From positions 1 to 64,000 of the forward strand of contig CAZNXJ010000001.1 of NCBI GenBank assembly GCA_964577115.1: a stretch of 64,000 bases of DNA, written 5' to 3'. This DNA is from CAZNXJ01 sp964577115. Lineage in GTDB: Bacteria > Planctomycetota > Planctomycetia > Pirellulales > Pirellulaceae. A program made the translations under genes and the position numbers. A model generated the notes under the pieces. It made no database searches. It was not told the origin of the DNA and worked only from the letters and a program-made list of their open reading frames with translations. Position 1 is the first letter of the stretch, and every line of letters begins with the position of its first letter. Below, one piece after another: positions 18,501 through 27,189 of this stretch.

Positions 18501-19099
18501 TTAACGAACGCTTCGGCTTGCTCGGGAGTCGGAGGCAGGCCGATCAGGTCGAAGTAAACGCGGCGGACCAGCGTGTACCGATCAGCCGGCTCGCTCGGCT
18601 CAAGTCCTTCCTTTTCGAGCCGTGCCAGAAGAAACGCGTCGATTTCGTTGCGTACCCACTGTGCATTGCGAACAGCCGGCAGCGCCGGACGAACCGGGGG
18701 CTGAAACGCCCAGTGCTCGGCATAGGGAGCGCCGGCCGCGACCCAGGCGCGCAGCACTTCTTTCTGTTCATCGGTTAGCGGATGCTTGGCCTCCGGCGGC
18801 GGCATCATTTCGAACTCGTCGGTCGACAGGATCCGCCGCACGAGCTCGCTTTCCTCCGGCTTGCCTGGAACAATCGCCGCCATACCAGAATCGGCCTCGG
18901 CAAGCGCCGCATCGCGCTGATCGAGCCGCAATCCGCCTTGCCGCTGTTCGGCGTCCGGACCGTGGCATTTGAAACAATGGCTCGCCAGGATCGGCCGAAC
19001 GTCCCGAGCAAAATCCACCTCCGCCGCGTGCACGCTCGGAGAATGGGCGAAACTGGCCAGCAGAGCCAAGGAACCGAGTATCCAGATGCGCGACATCAT
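15518..19099 (-). CDS. PSD1/cytochrome c (PSCyt1-DUF1549-DUF1553) protein
   Basis: A 1193-aa exported protein. Residues 1-25 are a signal peptide ending VHA-A. A planctomycete-type cytochrome c domain follows, with heme motif CFKCH at residues 42-46. DUF1549 begins near residue 150 (NEIDAFLLARLEKEGL) and includes LDLARYADTNGYEKDRPRSM and GCAQCHTHKYDPI, a second possible heme site. The C-terminal DUF1553 contains LVARVIVNRHWATIFGRGLV, RAPRRRIDAELIRD and CVPRREVTNTPLQALTLLNDD. Between them sit two copies of a 170-200 aa beta-rich module (about residues 411-590 and 620-800), making the protein longer than simple PSD1 proteins. It is the first gene of the pair with DUF1501. Confidence 0.93.
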   Translation of the reverse strand: MMSRIWILGSLALLASFAHSPSVHAAEVDFARDVRPILASHCFKCHGPDAEQRQGGLRLDQRDAALAEADSGMAAIVPGKPEESELVRRILSTDEFEMMPPPEAKHPLTDEQKEVLRAWVAAGAPYAEHWAFQPPVRPALPAVRNAQWVRNEIDAFLLARLEKEGLEPSEPADRYTLVRRVYFDLIGLPPTPEQAEAFVNDTAPDAYERLVDSLLASPHYGERWARRWLDLARYADTNGYEKDRPRSMWPYRDWVIKALNEDKPFDEFTIEQLAGDMLPNATLEQRIATGFHRNTMINEEGGIDPLEFRFHAMVDRVSTTGTAWLGLTLGCAQCHTHKYDPIEHREYYQVMALLNNADEPVASVVREDIRQQREAIQRQIDERTRRLAEHFPPAPDFIWHTGQLVQATAASGATLEVRDDGSLFVTGDVPDKDTYTLVFEGPAVPITALRLEALADSNLPSQGPGRTPHGNFVVTELTASVQAAEAAEVQPVAFASAEADFAQDGYPAAHALDRKPETGWAIQGPAPWNVNRHLIATLAQPLPSSGSLRWTVTIDQQFGGQHTLGRFRIQFGERRVDDRPLEVRRQEYLKQRFQEWLATETERAIRWHTLEPIEASANLPRLEILDDGSIISSGDQTKRDIYQIRYKNPHGRITAIRIEALPDERLPANGPGRVYYEGPIGDFFLSEITLRAGEQTLPLSGATHSYAAGGNTAARAIDGDPLSGWSIDGGQGHAQIAVFTLAEPAMADELSLELLFERYYAAGLGRFRVSVTTDDKPAAAYGLPDDIERLLLVPEGERSSADRERLREYFLSVCPELAEERKQIEQLRRSMPEYPTTLVFAERPADHPRPTFIHHRGEFLQPGEQVEPGIPEFLKGYGDEPTNRLEFARWLVNGRNPLVARVIVNRHWATIFGRGLVRTTEDFGFQGELPTHPELLDWLATELVRSGWSIKGLHRLIVTSAAYQQSSHVSPELLERDPENVLLARAPRRRIDAELIRDGVLRMSGLLTTKLGGPSVFPPQPAGVTSEGTYGPLEWKVSEGEDRYRRGLYTFAKRTAPYAMFSTFDAPSGEACVPRREVTNTPLQALTLLNDDVFFECAQALSRLVVAHADSAEQRADYAMRRCLTRPPSPDELAAVVDFYQRQHARLKAGELDVAAIAGSPSANESTEQLVERAAWTLVARAILNLDETITKP

Positions 19100-19450
19100 C
19101 GGACGAACTCCGTCGCAACCAAGGAAAGCGTGCCGTTGGCGGCCAATATCGTCTGGACGGGTGCAGAAGGAATTCTACGATTTGGCCAAGGCAGGTGTGA
19201 CCCTCGACCGGGCGGTCGAAGGAGCGGGGACGACCGCGCAACAGCCATCCCGCGAGGCACCCTTCAGCGTACCTGAATTCTGGTCAAAAGGCCACCCACA
19301 AGGAGGTTCAGCAGCAGCGTCTTGCCCTGTGCGCCGCGCGGGTCGTCGCTCTTCAATGGGACAGCCCAAAGCCCGCACTATCCGCCCAGCTCTCGCCGCC
19401 CGCGCGCTCGCCCTGTAGACATTCGCCATGCGGCCTTCAATAATCCGGCC
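19100..19450. other. Divergent intergenic region with an unassigned Shine-Dalgarno-like octamer
   Basis: This 351-bp spacer separates the leftward PSD1 operon and the rightward aldolase gene. AAGGAGGT at 19301-19308 is a perfect complement of the 16S rRNA tail, yet the nearest in-frame start is a TTG at 19322, 13 bases away, whose downstream residues look non-coding. The likely aldolase start is at 19451. No promoter is called. Confidence 0.45.
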
Positions 19451-20743
19451 ATGAAGCGCCACGACCTGGTCCACCCGCGCGACGAAATTCTGCGGACGAT
19501 GGAGCGCATCTATCGTTACCGCATGACCACGACTTCCGGTGGCAATCTCTCAATCCGCACCGATCGCGGCGATATTTGGATCACTCCGGCTCGGATCGAT
19601 AAAGGCAACCTGCGGCGCGAGGACATCATCTGCGTCGGGGCGGACGGCACGGTTTCCGGCCCGCACCGGCCGTCGTCCGAGTTCCCATTCCATCAGGCGA
19701 TCTATGCAGCTCGGCCCGATCTACGTGGGATCGTGCACGCGCATCCAGTCGCTCTGGTCGCGTTCAGCATCAGCCGGCAAACGCCGAACACACGGCTGTT
19801 TCACCAGGCACATCATGTTTGCGGCGAAGTCGGTTTCGCGCCCTACGCGCTGCCAGGCAGCCGCCAGCTCGGCGACAACATCGCCGCCTGCTTCGCCGAG
19901 GGGCATGACTGTGTCGTGCTTGAGAACCATGGCGTCGTCGTGGGCGGCGACTCGTTGGCGAGCGCCTTTCAACGCTTCGAAACGCTCGAGTTCACCGCGC
20001 GAACGGTGATCCGGGCGCGGCAGTTGGGTGAAGTGCAGTACCTGAGCGACAAGCAGCTGGCGATGTCCCGCACCGTGATCGCTCCGCTGCCCGAGTTCGA
20101 AGCGCGCGCGGCGGACTGCGACGAGCAGGAGTTGCGGAAGCAACTGTGTGATTTCGTACGCCGCGGATATCAGCAGCGGCTATTGATCAGCACCGAAGGT
20201 AGCTTCTCCGCTCGGCTCGACAACAACCGCTTCTTGATCACTCCGTATCGCCTGGATCGCGCGACGCTCGACCTGGACGACCCGGTGTTGATCGAAGACG
20301 GTGCATGCCAGCGAGGCCAACGTCCTAGCCGCGCGGCGCGGATCCATCAAGCGATCTACAACCAGCATCCTGAGATTCGCGCCATCGTGAATGCCTATCC
20401 GGTCAACGCAACGGCGTTTGGAGTGACCGACGTACCGCTCGATTCGCGCACGATTCCCGAGAGCTATCTCTTCCTGCGCGACATTCAGCGGCTCCCGTTC
20501 GGACTGCAATTCAATCAGCCTACCGAGCTGGCGCGCCGGATTTCTCTCGATCAGCCGGTAGCTCTGCTACAAAATGATGGAGTGCTCGTGTGCGGAACGT
20601 CGATCCTCGATGCCTTCGATCGACTGGAAGTACTCGAGTCCACCGCGGAAGCTCTGATTGACAGCCATACGATCGGCAACGTGGCGCCCATGCCGCCCGA
20701 GGTCATCGACGAGCTGTGCCGAGCATTTCTGCGACCGTCGTAA
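19451..20743 (+). CDS. Tandem class II aldolase/adducin protein, second domain inactive
   Basis: The 430-aa protein has two class II aldolase domains in tandem. Domain 1 (about 8-200) carries the expected zinc site: His96 and His98 in IVHAHPV and His160 in LENHGVVVGG, with the acidic residue Glu77 in RPSSEFPFH and the phosphate-binding SGGNLS. Domain 2 (about 225-430) aligns segment for segment but has NAY in place of HAH, QNDG in place of ENHG, and RPSRAARIH in place of RPSSEFPFH, so every metal ligand and the acid are gone. Known members act on phosphorylated sugars (fuculose-, ribulose-phosphate and similar). The ATG at 19451 was chosen over a TTG at 19322. Confidence 0.88.
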   Translation: MKRHDLVHPRDEILRTMERIYRYRMTTTSGGNLSIRTDRGDIWITPARIDKGNLRREDIICVGADGTVSGPHRPSSEFPFHQAIYAARPDLRGIVHAHPVALVAFSISRQTPNTRLFHQAHHVCGEVGFAPYALPGSRQLGDNIAACFAEGHDCVVLENHGVVVGGDSLASAFQRFETLEFTARTVIRARQLGEVQYLSDKQLAMSRTVIAPLPEFEARAADCDEQELRKQLCDFVRRGYQQRLLISTEGSFSARLDNNRFLITPYRLDRATLDLDDPVLIEDGACQRGQRPSRAARIHQAIYNQHPEIRAIVNAYPVNATAFGVTDVPLDSRTIPESYLFLRDIQRLPFGLQFNQPTELARRISLDQPVALLQNDGVLVCGTSILDAFDRLEVLESTAEALIDSHTIGNVAPMPPEVIDELCRAFLRPS

Positions 20744-20790
20744 CGTAATCGGCCGAGTTCTACTTATCTAAGCTCGCGCGAGACCCAAGC

Positions 20791-21783
20791 ATGCTGCGAA
20801 GTTCTTTCACGCTCCCGATCCTGGCGGCTCTCTTGATGACCGCGTCCGCGTTTCACGCTGCCCGCGCAGCGGATCCCGTCAAGCTGATTTTTGACACGGA
20901 CATCGAGGCGGATGTCGATGATGTCGGCTCGGTGGCGCTACTGCACGCCCTGGCCAACCGGGGCGAAGTGGAAATCCTGGCCATGGGCGTCTCGACGAAG
21001 TACCCGTGGTCCGCTCCGTGTCTCGACGCGCTGAACCATTATTTCGGCCGGCCGGATATCCCCATCGGCGTCGTAAAAGGGGAGGGCATTGCGGAAAGTT
21101 CGAAGTACGCCGAAACGATTGCCGCCGAGTTTCCTCATGACCTGAAATCCGCCGACGACGCTCCGGATGCGGCGCATTTGTACCGCGCCATTCTAGCAAA
21201 GCAGCCGGACCGCAGCGTGGTGATGGTAAGTGTCGGATTCTTATCCAATTTCCGGCATTTGCTGGAAACCAAACCCGATGGCCACAGCCCGCTCGATGGG
21301 CGCGAACTTGTTCGGCAGAAAGTCCGTCTATGGGTCTGCATGGGCGGCGGCTTCCCGGAAGGCCGCGAGTGGAATGTGCAGCGCGACGCAAAGGCGTCGC
21401 TCATCGCAATTCCCCAGTGGCCAACGCCGATCGTGTTCAGTGGATTCGAATTGGGCAGCAAAATCATGACGGGAGCTCGCCTGCGTGATAATCCCAAGGA
21501 TAGCCCCGTGCGGCGAAGCTACGAGCTGTACAACGGTTTGATGAACCGGGAGAGCTGGGATCAGACGGCCGTGCTGTACGCGGTACGCGGGCTCGACGGC
21601 AAGCTGGATCACATGTTCAAGCTCAGCGAACCCGGCTGTATGGAACTCGCCGACGATGGAGCGAACTCGTGGAAAGCAGGCGGCGACTGCCCGCACCGTC
21701 ACCTGATCGCGGTCGCCGCGCCGGAAGAGATCGCCGAGTCAATTGAAGCGCTGATGGTCGAGCTTCCGAAAAGCTCGCAGTAG
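20791..21783 (+). CDS. Secreted inosine/uridine-preferring nucleoside hydrolase-like protein
   Basis: The product is 330 aa with an N-terminal signal peptide (LPILAALLMTASAFHAARA). The mature protein opens with LIFDTDIEADVDDVGSVALLHAL, which is the calcium-binding DTDxxxDxDD signature of the nucleoside hydrolase fold. EILAMGVSTKYPWSAPCLDALNHYFGR and VMVSVGFLSNFRHLL fit the family. In the fold, calcium positions the nucleophilic water that cleaves the N-glycosidic bond. Export is unusual for nucleoside salvage but frequent in planctomycetes, so the substrate could be another glycoside. The gene lies 47 bp after the aldolase gene and 102 bp before the sulfatase gene, all in the same direction. 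Confidence 0.87.
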   Translation: MLRSSFTLPILAALLMTASAFHAARAADPVKLIFDTDIEADVDDVGSVALLHALANRGEVEILAMGVSTKYPWSAPCLDALNHYFGRPDIPIGVVKGEGIAESSKYAETIAAEFPHDLKSADDAPDAAHLYRAILAKQPDRSVVMVSVGFLSNFRHLLETKPDGHSPLDGRELVRQKVRLWVCMGGGFPEGREWNVQRDAKASLIAIPQWPTPIVFSGFELGSKIMTGARLRDNPKDSPVRRSYELYNGLMNRESWDQTAVLYAVRGLDGKLDHMFKLSEPGCMELADDGANSWKAGGDCPHRHLIAVAAPEEIAESIEALMVELPKSSQ

Positions 21784-21885
21784 CCAAGCTCATCTCGGCG
21801 ACAAAAGGATGATGTTCAGCCGCCAACGATGTTGATTCCTTTGTCCAAGTATTTTGACCAGGCATTCCGGGAAGGGCGCATCGCC

Positions 21886-23208
21886 ATGCGAATCGGGCTC
21901 CTACTGTTCGTCGCCAGCGTCACTCTGGCGTTTGGGCTACGCGCCGAGGCGCAGCCGGTCGCCGAGCGGCCGAATATCGTCTTGATCATTTCGGACGATC
22001 AGGCGTGGACCGATTATGGCTTTATGGGCCACGAGCACATCGAGACGCCCAACCTAGATCGATTAGCGCGCGAGAGCCTGTTGTTTACGCGAGGCTATGT
22101 GCCCAACAGTCTCTGCCGCCCCTCACTGGCTTCGATCATCACGGGGCAGTATCCGCACCAACATGGCATCGTCGGCAACGATCCTCCGGTGCCCGACACG
22201 GCGGAAGATCTGCCTGGCCGCCGCTGGGCACATCCGGCGTTCGCCGCGGCTCGGGAAGAGTACCTCCAGCACATCGACCGAGCGGACACATTACCCGATC
22301 GGCTCGCCCCGCTCGGCTATGCCAGCTTCCAGGCAGGCAAATGGTGGGAGGGCCACTACTCGCGAGGCGGATTCACCGAGGGGATGACGCACGGCGACGT
22401 GAAACGCGGCGGCCGGCACGGTGACGAGGGGCTCGCGATCGGCCGTCAGGGCCTTGAGCCCATCGCGCAATTCATTCGGAAATCGCGCGAACAGAAGCAG
22501 CCGTTCTTCGTCTGGTATGCGCCGATGCTTCCTCATATGCCGCATAATCCGCCCGAGGAACTGCTGAACAAGTATCTGCCGCGCACCGAATCGCAATCGA
22601 TCGCCAAGTACTGGGCGATGTGCGAATGGTTTGATCAGACGTGCGGCAAGCTGCTGGAGTTACTCGAGCGGGAAGGCATCGCGGAAAACACGCTGGTCCT
22701 CTACGTGACCGACAACGGCTGGATCACCGATCCCGAGGAAAGTCGCTACGCGCCCAAGTCGAAACGCAGCCCCTACGACGGCGGTTTGCGCACGCCGGTC
22801 ATGGTTCGCTGGCCAGGGAAAGTCGCGCCGCGGCGCGATGAAACGACGCTCGTCTCGAGTCTCGACATCGTCCCGACTCTGCTGGCCGCTGCCGGAGCGG
22901 AGATTCCCGACGAGCTTCCTGGACTCGACCTGAGAAACGAGCAGGAGCTTGCGCAGCGGAAGCAATTATTCGGTGAAATTTTCGAGCATGACGTGCAGCA
23001 CATGACGGATCCGCGTGCGAGCCTCATGTATCGCTGGACCATTCAAGATCAGTGGAAACTAATCGTGCCCACCGCCGAGCGCGTTCCGGACGGTTCGATC
23101 GAGCTTTATGATCTGGCCGCGGATCCTCACGAGACGCGGAACCTGGCTGCGGAACACCCGCAGCGCGTCGAACAACTGCTGCGCGATCTCGATCGCTGGT
23201 GGCCCTGA
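21886..23208 (+). CDS. Secreted type I sulfatase
   Basis: This 440-aa protein has a signal peptide (MRIGLLLFVASVTLAFGLRAEA) followed by the sulfatase start RPNIVLIISDDQAWTDYG, where the DD pair binds calcium. The formylglycine motif is LCRPSLASIITGQYPHQHG, i.e. Cys-x-Pro-Ser, with Leu where Arg is most usual. The Cys must be oxidised to formylglycine for activity. Further sites are FQAGKWWEG, YVTDNGWITDPEE and the C-terminal ELYDLAADPHETRNLA. Planctomycetes use many such enzymes on sulfated algal polysaccharides. The ATG at 21886 starts the signal peptide; the in-frame ATG at 21829 would bury it. The only SUMF1-type gene nearby (9211) lacks catalytic cysteines. Confidence 0.93.
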   Translation: MRIGLLLFVASVTLAFGLRAEAQPVAERPNIVLIISDDQAWTDYGFMGHEHIETPNLDRLARESLLFTRGYVPNSLCRPSLASIITGQYPHQHGIVGNDPPVPDTAEDLPGRRWAHPAFAAAREEYLQHIDRADTLPDRLAPLGYASFQAGKWWEGHYSRGGFTEGMTHGDVKRGGRHGDEGLAIGRQGLEPIAQFIRKSREQKQPFFVWYAPMLPHMPHNPPEELLNKYLPRTESQSIAKYWAMCEWFDQTCGKLLELLEREGIAENTLVLYVTDNGWITDPEESRYAPKSKRSPYDGGLRTPVMVRWPGKVAPRRDETTLVSSLDIVPTLLAAAGAEIPDELPGLDLRNEQELAQRKQLFGEIFEHDVQHMTDPRASLMYRWTIQDQWKLIVPTAERVPDGSIELYDLAADPHETRNLAAEHPQRVEQLLRDLDRWWP

Positions 23209-23229
23209 TAGGCGCAGACGCGGGCAGTT

Positions 23230-26200
23230 ATGACAAACGACATGGAAGCGTTGATCGACGAGGCGATGCTCGTCCACCGGCACCGCCTGCGACAGCGCTG
23301 GCGACGCCTGCGAAGCCGGAAGGAACTAGACGAAAGGCAGCACGCGCGTCTGCTGGAAGATCTGGAGAAGTCGCGCCAGTGGCGGCTTGAACGCGCATCG
23401 CGCGTGCCCGAGGTAACATTCGACGGCACGCTGCCGATTCACGAGCGACTGACGGAGCTGCGCGAGGCCATCGAACAGCATCCGGTCGTGATCGTCTGCG
23501 GCGAAACCGGATCGGGTAAATCAACGCAGCTGCCCAAACTTTGCCTGGCCATGGGCCGCGGCATCGATGGCTTTATCGGTCACACGCAGCCGCGCCGTAT
23601 CGCGGCGCGCTCGATCGCGCAGCGGCTAGCCGACGAGCTGTCTTCGACTGTCGGCGACGCGGTCGGCTTCAAGGTTCGCTTCACCGACGTGACGCGGCCC
23701 CAGACGTACATCAAGTTGATGACCGACGGCATCCTGCTGGCCGAGACACAGAACGATCGGTTTCTCGAGCAGTACGATACGATCATCGTCGATGAAGCTC
23801 ACGAACGCTCACTGAACATCGACTTTCTACTAGGCTATCTGCGCCGCCTGCTGCCGAAACGCCCCGATCTGCGCGTGATTGTGACATCGGCCACGATCGA
23901 CGTCGCGCGCTTCAGTGAATTCTTTTCCATCGATGGGAAGGCCGCTCCGGTGATCGAAGTATCGGGGCGAACATACCCGGTCGAGATCCGCTACCGGCCG
24001 CCGCAGGAAGAGGACGATCGCGAGCTCGATTGGAGCGACGCGATTGTTGCCGGGATCGAAGAATGTTTGGCCGAAGGCCCTGGCGACGTACTCGTGTTTC
24101 TGCCAACGGAACGGGATATTCGGGATCTGTCCAAAATTTTGCGAGGCGCGCTGAAACAGCGCGGCGCAATTGAAATACTGCCGCTGTATGCTCGGCTGCC
24201 GGCGGCCGAACAGCAGCGCATCTTCGAGAAGAGTTCGAAGCGGCGCATCGTGCTGGCCACCAACGTGGCCGAATCGTCCCTGACCGTGCCGAACATCCAC
24301 TACGTCGTCGACACGGGGCTCGCGCGCGTCAGCCGCTATTCGCCGCGCAGTAAAGTACAACGGCTGCCGATCGAAGCCATCAGCCGCGCGTCGGCCGATC
24401 AGCGCAGCGGGCGCTGCGGCCGCATCGCACCCGGTGTGTGCATTCGCTTATACAGTGAAGAGGATTACGCGTCGCGCGATGCGTATGCGACGCCCGAAGT
24501 GCGTCGCACCAATCTCGCGTCGGTCATCCTGCAAACGCTGTCGCTCCGATTGGGTTCGGTCGAGCAGTTCCCGTTTCTCGATCCACCCGCGCCCGACAAG
24601 ATTCGCGACGGGTATGCGACGCTGTTCGAGCTGGGTGCGATCGACCATCATCGCGAACTGACCGATCTCGGCCGCAAGCTTGCTCGTCTTCCCGTGGATC
24701 CGCGCATAGCACGCATGATCCTTGCGGCGCAGGAAGAAAACTGTCTGGCCGAAGTGCTGATTATTGCCGCGGCCCTCGAGGCCCAGGATCCGCGCGAGCG
24801 GCCTCCCGAACATCAACAAGCGGCCGACGACGCGCATGCGCGCTACGCGGATGAACGCTCGGACTTCTTCGGCTATTTGAAGCTCTGGGACTTCTACCAT
24901 CACCTGCGCGAAGAGCTGTCACGCAGCCAGCTACAAAAAGCCTGCCGGCAGAATTTCCTCTCGCTCGTTCGGCTGCGCGAATGGTCCGAGATCTACCGCC
25001 AACTGCTACAGCTCGTCGAGCCGCTCGGCGCGCGCCCGACTACTCGGCGTGACGACTACGATGCCGTGCATCGCGCGCTGCTGACGGGCTTGCTTTCGGG
25101 CGTCGCCTACCGCGGCGATGGTTATGAATACACGGGGGCAGGCGGTGGGAAGTTCGTCCTCTGGCCTGGATCTTATCTCGCGAGCTCTCGGCCGCCGTGG
25201 GTGATGGCCGCGGAAATGGTGGAGACGTCGCGGCGCTATTTACGGACCGCCGCGCGCATTGATCCGGATTGGATCGAGCCGCTCGCCGAGCACCTCGTGA
25301 AGCGTTCGTACAGCGACCCGCACTGGAGCAGTAAGCGGGGCGAAGCGATGATCTACGAACGTGTCACCTTGTTCGGCATGCCCGTCGTTGCGCGCCGGCG
25401 CACTCGGCTGGCGCCGATCGATTCCGAGGCGGCTCGCGAACTCTTTCTCCGCCACGCATTGGTGGAGGGCGACGCTCCGCTGCGAGCAAACTTTCTAAAA
25501 CACAACCGTGAAGTGCGCGCGGAAGCCCAGCAGCTAGCAGCAAAGACACGGAGGCGCGATATTCTGCCGGACGATGAAAGTATCTACCGGTTCTATCGCG
25601 AGCGGATTCCCGAACATGTCACCGACGTCGCGACGCTAGAGCGCTGGCGGCGCGAGGCGGAGCGTGAGAACCCGCGCCTGCTGTATATGTCGGTGGAAGA
25701 CTTCATCGACCCAGACGAATTGCGCGGTGTGGATTCCTCGCAATTCCCCGAACAACTTCAACTCGATCGCACCGCGCTGCCACTCGAGTACCGTTTCGAA
25801 CCCGGCGAGCCGCTCGACGGCATCACCATTACGGTTCCCCGGGACGGGCTGGCGACGCTTCAGCAATCCGAGCTCGATTGGCTCGTTCCAGGGCTGCTCG
25901 AAGAAAAAGTGCTCGCACTCATCCGGTCGCTTCCCAAGCAGGTGCGGCGCAATTTCGTGCCTGCGCCGGACGCCGCGCGCCGCATTACAGCTCGACTGCA
26001 ATTCGGCTCCGGACCGCTACTGCCGGCGCTCGCCGCGGCGCTCTCGGCGGACGCGGGCGAGCGCATCACGCCGGATATGTTCCGCGTCGAAACACTGCCG
26101 CCGCATTTGAGAATGAACGTGCGCGTGGTCGACGAACAAGGGCACGTCATTGCCGCGGGGCGCGATGTCAATCAGCTGCGTACCGAACTAGGCATCGCGA

Positions 26201-27126
26201 GCTCGCCGAGCCTCGGTGCCTCGGGCGACGAGCGCTGGAATCGCAAAGGCTTAAAGAGATGGGATTGGAGCGAGTTGCCGGTGGAGGTTGAGCTGTCGCG
26301 CGGCGCCATGCGCGTGCCGGCGTATCCCGCCATCGTCGACGAGGGCAACAGTGTTGCACTCGATTTATATACATCCCGAGCGGCGGCCGAATATGTCACG
26401 CGCTATGGACTCCGCCGGCTCGCGATGCTCGAAGCGCACCGGTCCATCGCGGAACAGGTGCACTGGCTACCGCACTTGGACAAGATCCAGCTATACGGCG
26501 GAAAACTCGCAACCCCAGGCAAGTCGCTCCGCGACGATCTCGGGCTCGTGATTTGCGAACGCGCGTTTTGCGACGATGCGGAGATCCCGCGCAGCGAAGA
26601 GGAATATCGGCGCTGGTACAAACGAGGCAAAGGGCGCATCGCGCTGGCCGCTCAGGACGTCGCCGGCGTCGCTTTGCCGCTCTTCGAGAACTACCATCAC
26701 GTGCGCTTGAAACTCGAACGAGCACCCTCTGTTTGGCGTGCGGCGGTCGACGACGTGCGTGCGCAATTGGATGCGCTCGTTCCCCCTGGCTTCCTCACGC
26801 GGACGCCCTGGATCTGGCTCCAGCATTTTCCGCGTTACTTGCAGGCAATTCGCATTCGGTTGGACAAACTGAGCGGCAACTTGGCGCGCGATCGCCAATT
26901 GCAGGAGCAGGTTCACGAGTTCTGGCAGCGGTGGCGCGAAGTGGTGGAAACGGATCCGGCGCGCGCGGAACACGACTCGCAGCTCATCAATTTTCGCTGG
27001 ATGATCGAAGAGCTGCGTGTGTCGCTCTTCGCACAGCAGCTCGGCGTATCGCAGCCAGTTTCGACAAAGCGGCTCGAGAAGCTTTGGGACTCGGTAAAAG
27101 ACCACGCGCTGGCCAGCGGCCGGTGA
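23230..27126 (+). CDS. hrpA: ATP-dependent RNA helicase HrpA (DEAH box)
   Basis: At 1298 aa it matches E. coli HrpA (about 1300 aa). Motif I is CGETGSGKSTQLP (about residue 89), motif Ia THTQPRR-like in GHTQPRRIAARSIA, motif II DEAHERSLN, motif III TSATID, motif V TNVAESSLTVP and motif VI QRSGRCGRIAPG. The long C-terminal extension includes HA2/OB-fold regions and the DUF3418 region typical of HrpA. In E. coli it is a 3'-5' RNA helicase that helps rescue stalled or collided ribosomes. A sulfatase gene ends 21 bp upstream, but functions appear unrelated. It converges on the SMP-30 gene with a 63-bp gap. Confidence 0.96.
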   Translation: MTNDMEALIDEAMLVHRHRLRQRWRRLRSRKELDERQHARLLEDLEKSRQWRLERASRVPEVTFDGTLPIHERLTELREAIEQHPVVIVCGETGSGKSTQLPKLCLAMGRGIDGFIGHTQPRRIAARSIAQRLADELSSTVGDAVGFKVRFTDVTRPQTYIKLMTDGILLAETQNDRFLEQYDTIIVDEAHERSLNIDFLLGYLRRLLPKRPDLRVIVTSATIDVARFSEFFSIDGKAAPVIEVSGRTYPVEIRYRPPQEEDDRELDWSDAIVAGIEECLAEGPGDVLVFLPTERDIRDLSKILRGALKQRGAIEILPLYARLPAAEQQRIFEKSSKRRIVLATNVAESSLTVPNIHYVVDTGLARVSRYSPRSKVQRLPIEAISRASADQRSGRCGRIAPGVCIRLYSEEDYASRDAYATPEVRRTNLASVILQTLSLRLGSVEQFPFLDPPAPDKIRDGYATLFELGAIDHHRELTDLGRKLARLPVDPRIARMILAAQEENCLAEVLIIAAALEAQDPRERPPEHQQAADDAHARYADERSDFFGYLKLWDFYHHLREELSRSQLQKACRQNFLSLVRLREWSEIYRQLLQLVEPLGARPTTRRDDYDAVHRALLTGLLSGVAYRGDGYEYTGAGGGKFVLWPGSYLASSRPPWVMAAEMVETSRRYLRTAARIDPDWIEPLAEHLVKRSYSDPHWSSKRGEAMIYERVTLFGMPVVARRRTRLAPIDSEAARELFLRHALVEGDAPLRANFLKHNREVRAEAQQLAAKTRRRDILPDDESIYRFYRERIPEHVTDVATLERWRREAERENPRLLYMSVEDFIDPDELRGVDSSQFPEQLQLDRTALPLEYRFEPGEPLDGITITVPRDGLATLQQSELDWLVPGLLEEKVLALIRSLPKQVRRNFVPAPDAARRITARLQFGSGPLLPALAAALSADAGERITPDMFRVETLPPHLRMNVRVVDEQGHVIAAGRDVNQLRTELGIASSPSLGASGDERWNRKGLKRWDWSELPVEVELSRGAMRVPAYPAIVDEGNSVALDLYTSRAAAEYVTRYGLRRLAMLEAHRSIAEQVHWLPHLDKIQLYGGKLATPGKSLRDDLGLVICERAFCDDAEIPRSEEEYRRWYKRGKGRIALAAQDVAGVALPLFENYHHVRLKLERAPSVWRAAVDDVRAQLDALVPPGFLTRTPWIWLQHFPRYLQAIRIRLDKLSGNLARDRQLQEQVHEFWQRWREVVETDPARAEHDSQLINFRWMIEELRVSLFAQQLGVSQPVSTKRLEKLWDSVKDHALASGR

Positions 27127-27189
27127 CCTTCTGGCGCGTGCGCTTCGCCCCCACGGCGGCCCGAAGTTGGCGCGCTCGCTGGAGGGCCG

